Positions 1-12,215 are shown, numbered from the stretch's first letter. The stretch: 64,000 bases of DNA from Neoscytalidium dimidiatum (GCA_037367355.1 CM074704.1:1612001-1676000); one strand, 5' to 3'. Numbers and translations: made by a program. Notes: generated by a model not told the origin, from the sequence alone.

Positions 1-2
1 CG

Positions 3-470
3 CCGAACCTGACGGCCCCGGAGTTCATTCCTACGCGGCTGATGCAGTTCTTCGACATCCTGCATACCTACTTTCCCGCACACAAGCTTGTCACGAGCGA
101 CTTCCACAGCCTGCCAGACGCCATCAAGGGTATCAACGCACCTGTCGTGCAGACGAGATATCAGCGCAAGACCGTGCCAGTGAGCACGCCGCTAGTAAGT
201 CCTCGGTTTTTTCTTCTTTAGCAACAGCCAAGCAGAGAACTGACAATATGCTCCCTGTAGGTACAACAAGGCTACTTCGACATCCTTTTCCCCACGGACT
301 TTGGCGTCATGGAAGACGTGTACCGCGCCATCACCGGCAAGCTGACGCGCGTCATGACGCATGAAGATTTCCTAAATAGGTGGGCGTTCGTGGAAGAAAC
401 TCAGGTGCGGAGCGGCGAGAATCCGCTGTTGAGCTGGTATAAGAACGCCAGCGTGATGACGACTGTATAG
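3..470 (+). CDS. NDUFAF7/MidA-type (DUF185) SAM-dependent methyltransferase, C-terminal part
   Basis: Partial gene entering from the left edge. Two exons are visible, 3-194 and 261-470, joined across a 66-nt intron (195-260, GTAAGT...CTGTAG) in phase 0; together they encode the last 133 residues. Recognisable segments are HTYFPAHKLVTSDFHSLPDA, VVQTRYQRKTVPV, QGYFDILFPTDFGVMEDVYR and the final LLSWYKNASVMTTV. These match the C-terminal half of the fungal DUF185 family as I remember it. In animals NDUFAF7 is a mitochondrial protein arginine methyltransferase that dimethylates the NDUFS2 subunit during complex I assembly. The SAM-binding half lies outside the window, so catalytic residues cannot be checked. 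The gene converges on dynactin p50. Confidence 0.75.
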
Positions 471-966
471 GCGAAAAAGGGACACGTCTTTATGCAGTAA
501 ATGGGAATGGATGTCGACAACCCGCTTTTAGGGCAGATGAAGAGTGCTCCTCGTTGCATGGTCGGCTGGGCGACGACATGGAGTTATGGAAATGAAGAAC
601 CGGCTACCTCAAAATCAGAGCGTACGTTGATTTACAGGTGGTTCATACGTGAGGTGCTTCGCTTGTCCTGGCCCCATTTCTCAGCAAACAAGCCACGCTT
701 CAGGCACTAGAAAGAGTCACCTGAATAATACAGTCGCAAGCATGCAACATATCCATCAAGGATCGTCCATCTTATCGCTGGCTCCCAGTTCATTTCCGAT
801 CAATACGTGGGTATCGTTAATCACATGGGCGCCCTAAAAAATTCCTGCCTTTTACAGTTTCATCCCAGAGGGAAAAAAAAAAAACGAGTCTACCATGGAC
901 TTCACAGGCTAGGAGCTCTACCTGCTTTTCTTTCCCTTCTCCATTCACCTTCCCCGATCACCCCTC
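471..966. other. Convergent 3' intergenic region
   Basis: This 496-bp stretch lies between two gene 3' ends. It holds a 12-base A run near 872 and no coding signal that I trust. It presumably carries the two 3' UTRs and polyadenylation signals. Confidence 0.6.
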
Positions 967-2544
967 TCACGCGAACTTCGCAATCCTCGTCTCTAAATCC
1001 CTGACCCAGTCGCCCACCATCTTGATATTGCCCTGCAGCGTGCCCTCGCCGTCTCTGAGATTCTCCTCGACCTTCGTCAGCGCCTCGCGCCACTGCCTGA
1101 TCTCCTCGGCTTGCTCGCCCTGACGCTTCTCCAGCTCATCGAGGGTGGCGCTGGCAGTGCCGGCGCTGGTATGGATGAGGCGCAGCGTGCGCAGGCGCTC
1201 GAGCACGAGCGGCAGCGTCGGGGAGAGGGACTCGATGGTGGCGAGCGTGCCGTACAGGGCGTTGATCTTGGCGACGCGCTCCGGGTCCTCGATGTACGCG
1301 CCCATCATCTCCGGGGGCGGGCCCACGTCGGCAGCGCCCGCGCCGCCGGCGCCAGCGGCCGCGGAGACCGTGCCGCTGCGCTGGCGCGAAGTCGCGGAAA
1401 CGGGGGATGAGGCGGAGTCTTGCGAGGCGCGGGCAGCTTTGCGCAGCTCCTCGAGGCGCTCTGCCTCCTGCGTGAGCTTCTGGACGCGGCGGGTGGCGGC
1501 GTCGAGCGAGCTGGTGGACACCTCGGAGATGGTGTGTAGCTGGCGTTCGAGCGAATCGAGGTTGTGCAAGATGCTCTTGGGGGGGTTGGCGGCCACGTCG
1601 GGCATGTTGTTGGCGTTGAGGCCGAGGGCCTTCTCTAGCTGCGAGAGGCGGGCGTCGAAGTCGGCGGCGCGCGACAGCGCGTGCGCGGCCTGCTCCGCCG
1701 ACGCCGTCACCGCGATGCTGGTCGTCGTCTGCGGTATTGTCGTGGTCCCGTCTACTGGTGCTGTGGCCGGCCGCGCGAACCGCTTCAACGTGCGCGCGAA
1801 CTGGGCTTCCGCGCCCTTCACTCCACCTTGCCGCTGCACGTACACGGCGTCCAGCATCTCGCTCAGCTTGGCGATGCCCTCCGCAGGGTCGTCATCTTCC
1901 TCGTCCTCTTCGCCCGCAGTAGCAGCAGCAGCTTCCCCGCCCTCCTCTTCGCCGTGCTCTTCTCCCAACCCGCCCTTCTTCGCCTGCTCCCGCAATTCGA
2001 ATTCCTGCTTCACCTCCTCGACCTCGCGCCTTAGCCGCGCCAGCTTCCGCTCCAGCGTCTCGTCCTCTTCGTCGCTGAAGTCGCCGTACTCGCCATCGCT
2101 GGCCCCGCTGCCGCGCCTCTGCCGTCGCGAAGCGGTCCGGTATGAGCGCCGCTGCCGGCGTATGCGGTCGGAGAAGTCAACTCCCTTCGCGTCGACGCGG
2201 GCGGGCTGGAAGATTGCGCGGGCGTCGCCGGGCTCGAGGCGGCGGCGGTCAATGTTAGAGAGACCGTCGTCGGATTCCTCGTAGGAGGAGGCTTGCGAGG
2301 GGGAGCGGGCCGTGGAGCTCTGTGCAGGGGAGAAAGTTTTGCGTTAGGATCTGGTTGCTGAAAGGTGGTGCACCAAGAGGGCGGCGTACCGGGAGCGTTG
2401 TGCCCTCAGTCAGCTCGGGCGTTTCGTAGATGTCTGGCGCATCGCGGTCCTGGAAGAGCGTTCGTTAGCTTTTTCGAGGGTTCAATGGCGGGCTCGATGT
2501 CGTACGAGGTCGGGCAGGTTTTCGTATTTGCGGTTTTGCGCCAT
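967..2544 (-). CDS. Dynactin subunit 2 (p50, dynamitin)
   Basis: Three exons on the minus strand, 2544-2506, 2449-2390 and 2319-967, encode 483 residues; both junctions are in phase 0. The start is the ATG giving MAQNRKYENLPDL. Splicing then yields DRDAPDIYETPEL, which reproduces the conserved dynamitin N-terminus (a LPDL-like motif followed by PDIYET). Further on, VDAKGVDFSDRI matches the second conserved family motif. Most of the rest is predicted coiled coil, with heptad-like stretches around LERKLARLRREVEEVKQEFE and in the C-terminal third ending in DLETRIAKFA. Dynamitin forms the shoulder of dynactin and links cargo to dynein; in filamentous fungi it is needed for nuclear migration. It is longer than typical family members (about 400 residues) because of acidic and alanine-rich low-complexity inserts. 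Confidence 0.88.
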
Positions 2545-3432
2545 GGTGTATGGATGGCCCGTGGTGGGTGGGCTTGAGGTGGTTGTAACGCGGAGCTTGT
2601 GGTGGTCGGGACGGGAGTCGTGTTGTTTGAGTGCCAGCGCGCGTCTGGGGTCCCCATGCGAAAGGGTCCGTGCGGGCCAGGCACTTATGCTGCGGGCAGC
2701 TGTTCGAACAGTCGGTGGAGTTATGGCTGGTCTAGTGAGTGCTCAAGCCACTGTTTTGGACAGTAAATACAGCGAATCTGTATGCTCACGCTATGAAGGA
2801 TATATAGAATATATATAGAACGCGTTACGAATATGGCGAAGAAGCTGCCAGCTATTCTCGCGTTCAGTACATGCGGAGTTAGAGAGCTTAGATGGAAATA
2901 ATGCACACTAGCTGCGACTCCATACAACCTATCACATGCATCATGCGTCGATCTTGTACCAAGAGCCATGCCACAGTCATGTATTGGACCTATGGCTGGA
3001 TTTCTACCCCGGCAGCGTCTTCAGCCATGTCTCCTTTTGGAAGGAAGCCCAGACGCCCTTAGACTATCTGTAGCCCGACCATGCAGCTCAAGTTCCCACG
3101 CCGCAATAATGCGGGTTTCCAGCGGTCTGGTCGCACTGCGTGATGCCGCAACCTTATTTCTCATGTTCTGATTTGAGGCGGTTATTGTCGCTGTATTGAC
3201 TCTAAGGCGAGGCAATATCCACGGTGCCGCCCGGCCGTGCCAAGCTTTGTGTGACGACTCATCCATATGATTTACCAGCCCTTTGGCATTGGGTGAGAGC
3301 AAGAGTGTGCGCTGCAAATTTCCCATCCAAAACTTATCAAAAGATGCCCCATCTCCCCCCGTATGGCAATTCTGGGACGGATACGTCGCATCGCTGTTTG
3401 TGCGCAAGCAGGTTCGGGCGTGTCGCATCGAG

Positions 3433-3464
<32 letters not shown>

Positions 3465-4141
3465 ACAAATTTGGCGTGCGGCGAATGCTTGGTTCTACGA
3501 CCTCAGCGGATATCCCGGAAATCTGGAACATGTGAGCATGCGCAGAGCCTCGTCAGCTCAGTTCAGGTTCAGTGGTTTTCATCAGAGGCAGCCATATGTT
3601 GGAGGAAAGGGGTAGCAAGGCGGTAGCAATGTCACTGGCGGCGTTGAGGCGATGTCTCAACGGAAAGAAGACCGCGGGGCAGGGGCAGTCCAGAGATATG
3701 AGCTTCAGTCCGGGCGCGCCATGGAAAGCGCATCGGGCACATGCTCGGCGGTGGAGAAGTGAGTGCGCGGTGCTGACGGCATGGGTCGGCGACAGGCGAT
3801 GGGTGAGATCTGGCTCGTGCTCGCAGAAAGCTCGGGAGCGATGGCGCGCAGGTTTGGCGAGAGGAGCGCAACACGCGTGCAGGACTGCCGGCTCAGTGTC
3901 GCGATGAGACACCAGAGCGCGATGCGGCGCAGGGTGCTCGCCGGGGCGGTACTTGGGGCGGGGCGCTTGGGGTGAGGTCGAATTAAGTGCCCGGTCGTTC
4001 GCTTGGGTAAGCCCCGAAAAGTACGAGCGCAGGACAGAACAGCGGCGCCAGAAAATCACTCGCAGGAGCGCCGCCCCTCTTGCAAAGAATGAACCGCCCT
4101 GATGTGGCCTCCGCCCGTTTCAAGCTACTGCGATTCTCTTC
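2545..4141. other. Intergenic region between divergent p50 and LSD1-type genes
   Basis: About 1.6 kb that presumably contains both promoters. It includes a TATATA-rich patch near 2800-2820 and a GCT trinucleotide tract near 3433. Open frames up to about 168 codons exist on both strands, but none shows recognisable domains or splice logic, and I do not call them genes. Confidence 0.5.
3433..3458. repeat. (GCT)n microsatellite
   Basis: Nearly nine perfect GCT units lie in the promoter-side intergenic region of the LSD1-type gene. The repeat is not inside any supported coding exon. Confidence 0.95.
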
Positions 4142-7100
4142 ATGTCCTTCTTTAGCGCCAATCGGTTCATTCCCAGCGCCTCTCGCTTCTCTCCCATCAC
4201 GAGCTCTTACCGTGCCTTAAGGAACATGTTCTCCACCGAAACCGCCACGGAGAGTGACGCCGCCGATGCCCACTCGTATCTGCTCAATACCTCCCATGAC
4301 CTGCTGGAGGACCATCTGGCCGCCAAGGAGTCCGAGCTCGACTTCTCCCTGAAAGACTCGCATATCGATAATGTCGCTTTTGCCGCCTTCGACCATGGCG
4401 CCCTGTACGACCGCTACGATGAATCAGGCCCATCATCCGTGCAGCCGGGCGATAACAATGACTTCTCAGAACCCGGTGGCAGTCACATGAGCCTGAGAGA
4501 AGATGCTGACGACTCCCGCCCTGCCGTCGATGGTGCCGCGGATCAGCAGCATGTATCAATGGGGCATGATACCACCCCCGCCGCCGCAGGCGCCCGCCCT
4601 GCGTCGGACACAGCAATGCAAATCGACGTCAACGGTATGTCGAAAATGATTGCGGATGATTTTGAGATGAGCCAGCGTTCGCCCCTGCATGAGGCGACGC
4701 CTGAGATCAATGTCGCGATTCCAGCGGGCGCGACGGGCCTTGCAGATGAGGCCAAGGACCACGATATTCTTAACGCATCCTCGCGCGGGGCACACAGGAG
4801 CTCCGTCGGCGGTCGAGATACGCCTCGATCTTCCGATATGTCCGTAAAACAGGAGTCGCCAGGCCTCACCGCACGCCCAACAGGATATCCACCAATTGGG
4901 AAGAACTTACCCGCATTCAGAGCAAAGTCCTCGATACCAGCGCACATTCCGGTCCTAGAGTTCGCGCGACAGTGCATATTAGCTGCCCAATCATCAAGAC
5001 TCAATCCATTCGCACTCCACACCGGCGAATACGAGCTTCTTAGGGATCACATCACCCATGCCCAGGTCACCATCTACCTGAACATCCGAAACGCCATTCT
5101 CCGGCTCTGGACCCGGAATCCTCTGGTCGCCGTGACCAAGGCGGAAGCTGCAGGCTGCGCAAGGGATCCAAGATATTTCAACATGTCACAGGTGGCGTAT
5201 AAGTGGCTTGTGCGGAACGGGTACATCAATTATGGATGCGTCGAGCTCCAAAGCACGGCGGGACCCATACCGAGGGCGAAAGCAAAGGGTGGCAAGCGCC
5301 GAACAATCGTTGTTATCGGCGCAGGAATGGCCGGGTTGGGCTGCGCGAGACAGCTGGAGGGTCTGATCGCACAGCTCGGAGAACAGTGGACTAACAACGG
5401 AGAGAGGCCCCCTAGAGTGGTAGTGCTTGAGGGCCGCAAGAGAATTGGTGGGCGTGTATACTCGCATCCGCTGAAGAATCAGAGCAACAGTACACTGCCT
5501 CTTGGACTCCGGAACACTGTCGAGATGGGTGCGCAGATCATCACTGGCTTTGAGCATGGGAATCCTCTGAATTGTATTGTCCGCGGTCAGCTTGCACTTC
5601 GTTATCACACTCTCAAGGACGATACCATCATCTACGACACTGACGGGGCCGTAGTAGACCAAGAAGGCGACATGCTTGTTGAGAAGCTTTACAATGACAT
5701 CCTGGAACGTGTCAGCCAATTCAGGAACAGGCCGCCTCCATCGCAGACCGTAGAGGGTGATAGGCGTCTTATACAGTTGGGTCGTGATCCTACGAACGAT
5801 TCTGGCGAACTCATCTCGTCGCTCGAAGATGCTGGTGCGTCGCAGACAGTACCGAGTCTCAGCACGAACAAGATCAAAACGACAGTGAATCCAAATGCGC
5901 TTATGGGTGTGGAGAAGTCTGCTGGACGAGCTTATACTCTTGCTCCTGGATCGGGAATGAACGTCTCCGCCGCAGAAGCCGCGAGGAACATGGGATGGCA
6001 GTTGAAGCCTGGCACATCAGCTACGGAAAATCTGAATCTTGATCCTGTGACCCGCGTTCCAGCGAATCCAACACTAGGTGCTACCATGGATGAAGCCATC
6101 AAACAGTACCGTAACATGGTCCAGATGACGCCCAAACATATGCGTCTCTTTAACTGGCATCACGCGAATATGGAATATTCAAACGCTGCCCACGTTAATC
6201 AATTAAGCCTTGGAGGTTGGGATCAGGATATCGGAAATGAGTTCGAAGGCCCACATTCACACATAATCGGCGGCTATCAGCAACTCCCAAGAGGCCTATG
6301 GCAATGCCCTGCGAAACTTGACGTACGCTTCAACAGTCCCGTCAAGTCAGTCCGCGAAGAAAACTCGCGTCATGTCGTGGAGTGTGAAAATGGCGATATC
6401 ATTGAAGCTGATGAAGTGGTGGTTACAACGCCGCTGGGAGTTCTCAAGCGTGGCGTAATCAAGTTCAGCCCGGCCTTGCCAGAATGGAAGACAGCGCCAA
6501 TTCAGCGTTTGGGCTTTGGATTGCTTAATAAGGTGAGAAGCAGGCGATAGATTGCATCATCATATGGGAGTTAACGTAGCGCAGGTCGCGCTTGTCTACG
6601 ACGAACCATTCTGGGAGACTGAACGCGATATATTCGGCACTCTGAACGAGGGCGAGCTACGAGACAGCATGGAGCAGAAGGACTACGAGTCACGTAGAGG
6701 ACGGTTTTGGCTCTTCTGGAACTGCATCAAGACAAGCGGACGACCGACACTCATTGCTCTGATGGCTGGCAATGCCGCCCACGATACCGAAGTTACTGAT
6801 GATCATGTTCTAGTCAGAGAAGTAACGGAGCGCTTGTCCAAGATGTTTGCGCCTGCCGTGGTCCCTCTGCCCACGGAGTATATCGTCACACGGTGGAAGA
6901 AAGATCCTTTCGCCGGGGGGAGTTACTCGTTCATGGGCCCCACAGCACAACCTGGTGACTACGATGCGATGGCACGGCCTATCAATTCTCTGCACTTCGC
7001 CGGCGAGGCAACCTGTGGGACGCATCCAGCAACCGTTCACGGGGCATATTTGTCCGGTCTCCGGGCGGCTTCCGAAGTGGTGGACTCAATGCTGGGCCCA

Positions 7101-7688
7101 ATCGAAGTGCCGCATCCTCTAGTGGCGGTAAAGGTGAAGCCAGGCACACCCATCCATGGTGCGATTGCCGGCACGAAGCACGGTCGCGATGAATTAGATT
7201 CAGTGGAGTCGCGAAACGTGAGACAGGCCAGGAACGAGGATCTCGAGGCGTTGATCACGGCGGCGATCTTAGAGCAAATCGGACAGCGGCCTCACAAGCC
7301 CGAACGAACGGGCAACAACCCGTATCTGCTGTACACGAGGGACCACTGGCACAGCGTCAAAGCGGAGTGTGACGAGCAACGCAGGGCTGCCACGGGGGAT
7401 CCGAACGCAAAGGCATCCAAAGACCACATACGCACGGTCCTCGGTGCGAAGTGGCGCAACGCGCCGAGTGACGTACAACAGCCTTACGTTGACGAGGCAA
7501 ACAAGCTTAAGGAAGCTAGCGCCGCAGCTGCTGCGGAGTACAAGGAGAAATCGGTCGTGTGGGAGAGAGAGGCCGCACGAATTCGGACGGAGTTCCTGAC
7601 GGGCAGCTCTGCGAAAAGCAAAGTCTTCAGTGGGAAGACAGCGATCGAAAACGGCAGTACGAGGAAAGAGAGGCGGGTGGCGTCTTAG
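4142..7688 (+). CDS. lsd1: LSD1-type lysine-specific histone demethylase with SWIRM, amine oxidase and HMG-box domains
   Basis: Two exons, 4142-6532 and 6585-7688, are separated by a 52-nt intron (GTGAGA...GCAG, phase 0) and encode 1164 residues. Residues 1-260 are low-complexity. A SWIRM domain spans about 264-370 (IPAHIPVLEFARQC through NGYINYGCVE). The FAD-binding Rossmann motif VVIGAGMAGLGCARQLEG lies near 390-405, followed by VLEGRKRIGGRVYS. GFGLLNK ends exon 1 and carries the lysine equivalent to human LSD1 Lys661. LHFAGEATCGTHPATVHGAY near 932 completes the FAD site. An HMG box lies at about 1041-1120 (NPYLLYTRDHWHSVKAE). The SWIRM-oxidase-HMG order is that of the fungal enzymes (S. 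pombe Lsd1/Lsd2, Aspergillus HdmA). The expected activity is FAD-dependent demethylation of mono- and dimethyl histone lysines in the nucleus. No CoREST-binding tower insert is evident. Confidence 0.93.
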
Positions 7689-8198
7689 CATCTCGAGTGC
7701 ATGCGCGTGGAATCATCATCGGGTGGGTGGGGCGCCCGGGTACTTTTGCTTTTGTTTCCTGCTGATTGTTTTCTGCTGATCAAACAAATGATTGTCGGAT
7801 GTACTTCTAGGGCACTGCACGACAGGTCGGGAGGGTCGGGCGCATGTTGTTGCTCCGTTGATTTGCATACCAGGCGTTCGCATCGGTCAATGGTGGTGGG
7901 TGGGCAGCATGAGTACACGGCTTGTAGACTACTAATCCTTTCGGCCAGTGCTCTCTGGTGCTGGCAGTCAGCGGCACCGGTACCGCGTGGACGAGTTCGT
8001 GAGGAGTGATGATGACAGAGCTGTTCGCACGCTTGGCCGGGTGGGTGTGCGGGCGCGATGCTTATGGACCGACTTCGTAAAATAGCGTCGGCGGCGCAGA
8101 CCGCACACTGAGCCAGGCACAAGCAGGCGGCAGGCTGCGAAGGTCACGATGCCGGCTGTGCCTGGAGACGGGTCACGTCATCTCTGTATTGCGCACAT

Positions 8199-8219
8199 AC
8201 ACACACACACACACACACA
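8199..8219. repeat. (AC)n microsatellite
   Basis: About ten uninterrupted AC units in intergenic DNA between the LSD1-type gene and creB. Confidence 0.95.
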
Positions 8220-8532
8220 AAAACACGCACACAGGGCCACCTACCATCTGCCCGGCGGGACCCAGGACCGTGGATCGCGCGCAACGTGGGCAAAAACAAA
8301 CGTCGAGGCCACAGGCCAGTGCCAGCGGTTCCCGTTAGGCTTCCCGGGGCGGCGGTATCCCATCGATCAGCGTTGCGCTGATTTAACCCCGCTTTGGCGG
8401 CCGCTGGAGGCGAGCGGAGGGCGGGCGGGCGACTGAGAGGCTCTGGGGCGCGTCTGGCCCTGCGCACCCCTGCCCCCCGCGCCGGGGGCGGCCGTCACAC
8501 GGCGAATCTGCTCCGGTCGAAAGCGAGAGGGC

Positions 8533-8578
8533 CTGGCGACTGGCGACTGGCGACTGGCGGCTGGCGGCTGGCGGCTGG
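8533..8578. repeat. Heptamer tandem array CTGGCGA/CTGGCGG
   Basis: Six full copies and a partial copy of a 7-bp unit: three CTGGCGA followed by three CTGGCGG. The block change of the last base suggests stepwise duplication of two variants. The array is intergenic. Confidence 0.95.
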
Positions 8579-8710
8579 TGCACTGGAGCCTGGCGCTGGG
8601 GAGCAGCAGCATGCAGGCATCTTTTAGGCTGCATCGGCGCAAGCGACGTCAAGCAACGGCGCAGCGCGGCGGGCGGCGCTGGCAGCGGTTGCATCGCATT
8701 TGCTGGGCGC

Positions 8711-8745
8711 GCTCCACGCTCCACGCTCCACGCTCCATGCTCCAC
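8711..8745. repeat. Heptamer tandem array GCTCCAC
   Basis: Five copies of the 7-bp unit GCTCCAC with one substitution (GCTCCAT). It lies about 130 bp from the CTGGCGR array but is unrelated in sequence. Confidence 0.95.
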
Positions 8746-9377
8746 CTTGCCCGGGAAATGCGAAAGCGACTGGCTGCCTGCCTGGCGACGCAGGGCGCGG
8801 CCTCCGCGGTAGGGCGGGCACACGTCGACGTCGGCTGGTCGCACTGCGCTGCGGGTTGCGTCGCGGCGGCCGGCGACTGTGCGCGCGGATCTTGTCTCCA
8901 CCGGGCAGTCTACCCGTTTGGGCGGGTCGCGGAGTCGAAGGCTGGGAAGCTTCTCTCGCATGCTGTAGGAAGATGCCGTGGCCTGCAGCTGGGGCCTGGG
9001 GCCAAGGGCCAGTCGCGTTGCCGATGCGCGAGGCGTTCTTACGTTGGCGACCGGCCGCCGGTAAAAAGAGGCGCGCGAGCTGTGCCGCAGGTCGACATAT
9101 GCAACATCGAGTCCGCCGCCTCTGGTCCATGACATCCGCCTCTGCCCCAGGCGCCCCTCCTCGCTCGCCCGCGCTCCTCTCCGCCGTGCGGTGATTGCGC
9201 TCTCCCACACGTCCTTCGTTCGCCTCGTCTCGGCCCACCCATGCTGCGCGCGCCATCCGCCGCCCTCGCCCAGCCCGGCTTCAGACCACACTCCAGCCCA
9301 GCTGCCGAACCGGTCCCTGCTGCCCCGAGGAGCGAGCCCAGCGCCCGACTGCACCAGCAGCACTACCCAGCGCCGCC

Positions 9378-12215
9378 ATGACTTCGTTCTTTGGACGGCT
9401 GCGGTCCAATGCGGTGAGCTGCCTTCTCTCCAGCGCCCCAGCCGCCCTGAACCCGCGTCCACTGATGCCGTCATGGCCCTCCACAGCCCCCCGCGAGCCC
9501 GTCGACCGCTGTCGCGCCAGCGAAGAAGGACCCCAACGCCCCGCAGCCCACGCCACTCGAGAAGCTGCTCGCTGCCGACACAGGCCCCATCCGCGCCGAC
9601 GGCAGCGACAAGTTCTTCGGATTCGAGAATGTAAGGCAATTGCAAACCCTCAAAGCTCTTCGAGGCCCTCTGCGCTGACTCGTCTCCCTCCACCTGCAGT
9701 TCGGAAGCACTTGGTACGCCACCGCCCCTCCTCCTCCTCCTCCTCCCCAACAGCCCCCCCCCCCACTCACGCATGCTCATCGCCTCTCCGCAGCTATTGC
9801 AATTCCATAATACAATGCCTCTACTATTCCACCCCCTTTCGGGAACAGGTCATCAACTTCCCCATTCGCTCGCCGCAAGACTCTCTCATAGACCGCACGT
9901 CCACCGGCCTGCCGCGCATAAACACCGATCTCTCGTCACCCGGAGCGAATGGCCAGAAGAACCCGCTGTCTCCAACCAAACAGCCGTCGTCGTCGCAGCT
10001 GGCGTCGCCCAAGAAATCAGGGGCCGGTCCAGGGGTGCCCGGTGCTCCACCAGGGACCAAACCCGAGGAAAACAAGGACTCGCCGGAGTACAAGAAGAAG
10101 CAGGCCATGGCTGCGGGACCGGTGCTGAACATGGACTACGAGAACTCCAAGGCGTACGGCATGCCAGAATCGCTGTTTACGTCATTGAAGGACATCTTCG
10201 AGGCCATCATCGCGCACAGGTCACGGGTCGGCGTTGTCAGCCCCCAAAAGTTTCTGGAGATCTTGCGTCGTGAGAACGAGATGTTTCGGTCAGCAATGCA
10301 CCAGGATGCGCACGAGTTCTTGAACCTCCTCCTCAACGAGGTCGTCGAGAACGTCGAGCAGTTTTCCAGGCAGCAACAGCAGCTACAGATCGAACAAGAG
10401 TCAGCTGAGCAGAGTGGGGAATCGGACTCGGGACTCGCCGTGGCCATGTCCCCGGTGATAAACAACGCGGTGAAGAATGCCGCAGCGAATAATACGGGAT
10501 GGGTCCATTCGTTGTTCGAAGGAACACTGACGTCAGAAACAAGATGTTTAACATGCGAAAATGTCTCACAGCGAGACGAGGCCTTCCTGGATCTTTCGGT
10601 AGACCTGGAACAGAACTCATCGGTTACGTCCTGCCTGAAGAGGTTCTCGGAGGAAGAGATGTTGTGCGAACGCAACAAGTTTCACTGTGATAATTGCGGT
10701 GGTCTACAAGAAGCAGAAAAGCGTATGAAGGTTAAAAGATTACCCCGGATTTTGGCGTTGCATCTTAAAAGGTTCAAGTATACGGAGGACATGCAGCGGT
10801 TACAAAAATTGTTTCACAGAGTCGTCTACCCCTATTACCTTCGCTTGTTCAACACTACCGATGATGCCGAGGACCCTGATCGACTATACGAGTTGTACGC
10901 CGTAGTTGTCCACATCGGAGGTGGGGCATACCATGGGCACTACGTCTCGATTATCAAGACGGAGGATCGCGGCTGGTTATTATTCGACGACGAAATGGTG
11001 GAACCTGTTGACAAGGCCTACGTGCGGAACTTCTTTGGAGGAGAAAATGTCCTGGCCTGCGCATACGTGTTGTTCTACCAGGAGACCACCGAGGAGGCTA
11101 TGAGGAAAGAGCAGGAATCGGAAGGATTGAGTGCAGCCAATGACACGGTATCAGTGCCGCTTGAATCGGTCATGTCGCCGATTAAGACGGAGGACACTCC
11201 TGTAAATGGCCATGTGTTCTCGCCTGTAACGCCGGTCGAAGAGGAGAGGGATCAAGTTGCCAGTCTCAATCACGTCGCGTCCGCGCCACCTCTCTCGCAG
11301 TCACCGCCCCCACGTCCCGCCTCGCAACCACCGCTTGAACACGTCACTACGTATGGAGGTCAGCCGACCTTGAAAACAAAATGGAGCGAATCCTTCAAGT
11401 TGAACCATCGCGACAAGGAAAAGCTTAAAGAAGAGAAAGAACGGCGAGCATCAGTTAAAGCAGCAGAAAAGGAGCAGGAGAAACTTGCAAAGGCGCAGCG
11501 GAAGGAGGAAGAGGCGAAGCTGAAACAAGCAGCAGCGAAACGCCGGGAGATATACAAGAAGCAAGATGAAGAGATGCGCGCTGTCATTGCCGCCAGCAAG
11601 GCCTCCGCTAAGGAAGAGGAGAAGAATCGTCGCAGCAGCACAGCTCAGCACAACGCCACTCCACACACTCCCCATGCTGTCAACGGCAGCGATCACAAGG
11701 ACGAGTCCGATCCGGGTATTCCGCCGAACACGGCCAGCACCACAGCACCGTCGTCCACCGGCAGCGAGCCTCCCATCGCAAAGCCTCTCAAGGAGAACGG
11801 CCACAAGCACATCCACGGCAGCAAAAGTATTAGCGGCGGCCTCAACCGTTTCCGCCATTCGAGTATAAGTCTTCGCCACAAGCCGAAGTTCTGGTCTGGT
11901 TCGGGCAAGGACCTCGAAGACGCGCCACCGACGCCAACGCTCCCGCCGCAGTACGTCAACGAGCCACATACTCCGACAGCTGAGACGCCTCTTGCGCCGA
12001 CGTTCGCAAGCCCGAAGTGGAATCCTGCCACGCCAGACAGGGGTACGGAGAGCAGCGATATGGCTGATAGCAAGGAGATGCCGCCTATCCCGCCGAAGGA
12101 GGTGCCCGCTGGAAAGGAGGGAAAGGAGGGAAAGAAGGATAAGGAGAAGAAAGAGAAGAGCCATTCGAAGTTTAGTCTTGGAAGGAAGAAGAGTAGTATG
12201 CTTGGACTCGGGTAA
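9378..12215 (+). CDS. creB: CreB-type ubiquitin carboxyl-terminal hydrolase (USP12/46 family)
   Basis: Four exons, 9378-9413, 9487-9630, 9700-9713 and 9794-12215, encode about 871 residues. Exon 3 is a 14-nt microexon. Splicing creates the Cys box [17 protein letters not shown], with catalytic Cys65 encoded across the exon 3/4 junction. Other USP landmarks are [14 protein letters not shown] (about 233), two CxxC pairs (CLTC near 316, CDNC near 363) that fit a zinc site, and the His box [17 protein letters not shown] (about 437-453) followed by [11 protein letters not shown]. The C-terminus is disordered, with a highly charged coiled coil at about 600-675 ([20 protein letters not shown]) and a Lys/Ser-rich end. 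In Aspergillus, CreB with the WD40 protein CreC deubiquitinates targets in carbon catabolite repression. The start is the first ATG that splices into [15 protein letters not shown] and the Cys box. Confidence 0.92.
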   Translation: MTSFFGRLRSNAVSCLLSSAPAALNPRPLMPSWPSTAPREPVDRCRASEEGPQRPAAHATREAARCRHRPHPRRRQRQVLRIRECKAIANPQSSSRPSALTRLPPPAVRKHLVRHRPSSSSSSPTAPPPTHACSSPLRSYCNSIIQCLYYSTPFREQVINFPIRSPQDSLIDRTSTGLPRINTDLSSPGANGQKNPLSPTKQPSSSQLASPKKSGAGPGVPGAPPGTKPEENKDSPEYKKKQAMAAGPVLNMDYENSKAYGMPESLFTSLKDIFEAIIAHRSRVGVVSPQKFLEILRRENEMFRSAMHQDAHEFLNLLLNEVVENVEQFSRQQQQLQIEQESAEQSGESDSGLAVAMSPVINNAVKNAAANNTGWVHSLFEGTLTSETRCLTCENVSQRDEAFLDLSVDLEQNSSVTSCLKRFSEEEMLCERNKFHCDNCGGLQEAEKRMKVKRLPRILALHLKRFKYTEDMQRLQKLFHRVVYPYYLRLFNTTDDAEDPDRLYELYAVVVHIGGGAYHGHYVSIIKTEDRGWLLFDDEMVEPVDKAYVRNFFGGENVLACAYVLFYQETTEEAMRKEQESEGLSAANDTVSVPLESVMSPIKTEDTPVNGHVFSPVTPVEEERDQVASLNHVASAPPLSQSPPPRPASQPPLEHVTTYGGQPTLKTKWSESFKLNHRDKEKLKEEKERRASVKAAEKEQEKLAKAQRKEEEAKLKQAAAKRREIYKKQDEEMRAVIAASKASAKEEEKNRRSSTAQHNATPHTPHAVNGSDHKDESDPGIPPNTASTTAPSSTGSEPPIAKPLKENGHKHIHGSKSISGGLNRFRHSSISLRHKPKFWSGSGKDLEDAPPTPTLPPQYVNEPHTPTAETPLAPTFASPKWNPATPDRGTESSDMADSKEMPPIPPKEVPAGKEGKEGKKDKEKKEKSHSKFSLGRKKSSMLGLG

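Larger units (their letters stand above)
7689..9377. other. Intergenic region upstream of creB with several short tandem repeats
   Basis: About 1.7 kb carrying an AC dinucleotide run and two separate heptamer arrays. The last 300 bases before the creB start are pyrimidine-rich, as expected for a fungal 5' leader. Long open frames here (for example minus-strand 8383-9780) are GC-driven and contain the tandem repeats; I see no gene. Confidence 0.5.

Noticed and set aside
1145..2284. 379-codon plus-strand frame over dynactin p50
   Set aside because: Ser/Arg-rich shadow of the minus-strand coding exon. The p50 motifs are on the opposite strand.
3553..4059. 168-codon minus-strand frame upstream of the LSD1-type gene
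   Set aside because: No domain, Cys/His/Arg-rich composition, and it occupies the expected promoter.
8383..9780. 465-codon minus-strand frame upstream of creB
   Set aside because: It runs through heptamer repeats and the creB leader, first exons and introns; composition is Arg/Gly/Ala from GC-rich sequence and no domain is visible.
9714..9793. Alternative earlier acceptor (CCCCAACAG near 9752) for creB intron 3
   Set aside because: It would insert an out-of-family stretch into the Cys box. The CAG at 9791-9793 restores FGSTCYCNS exactly.
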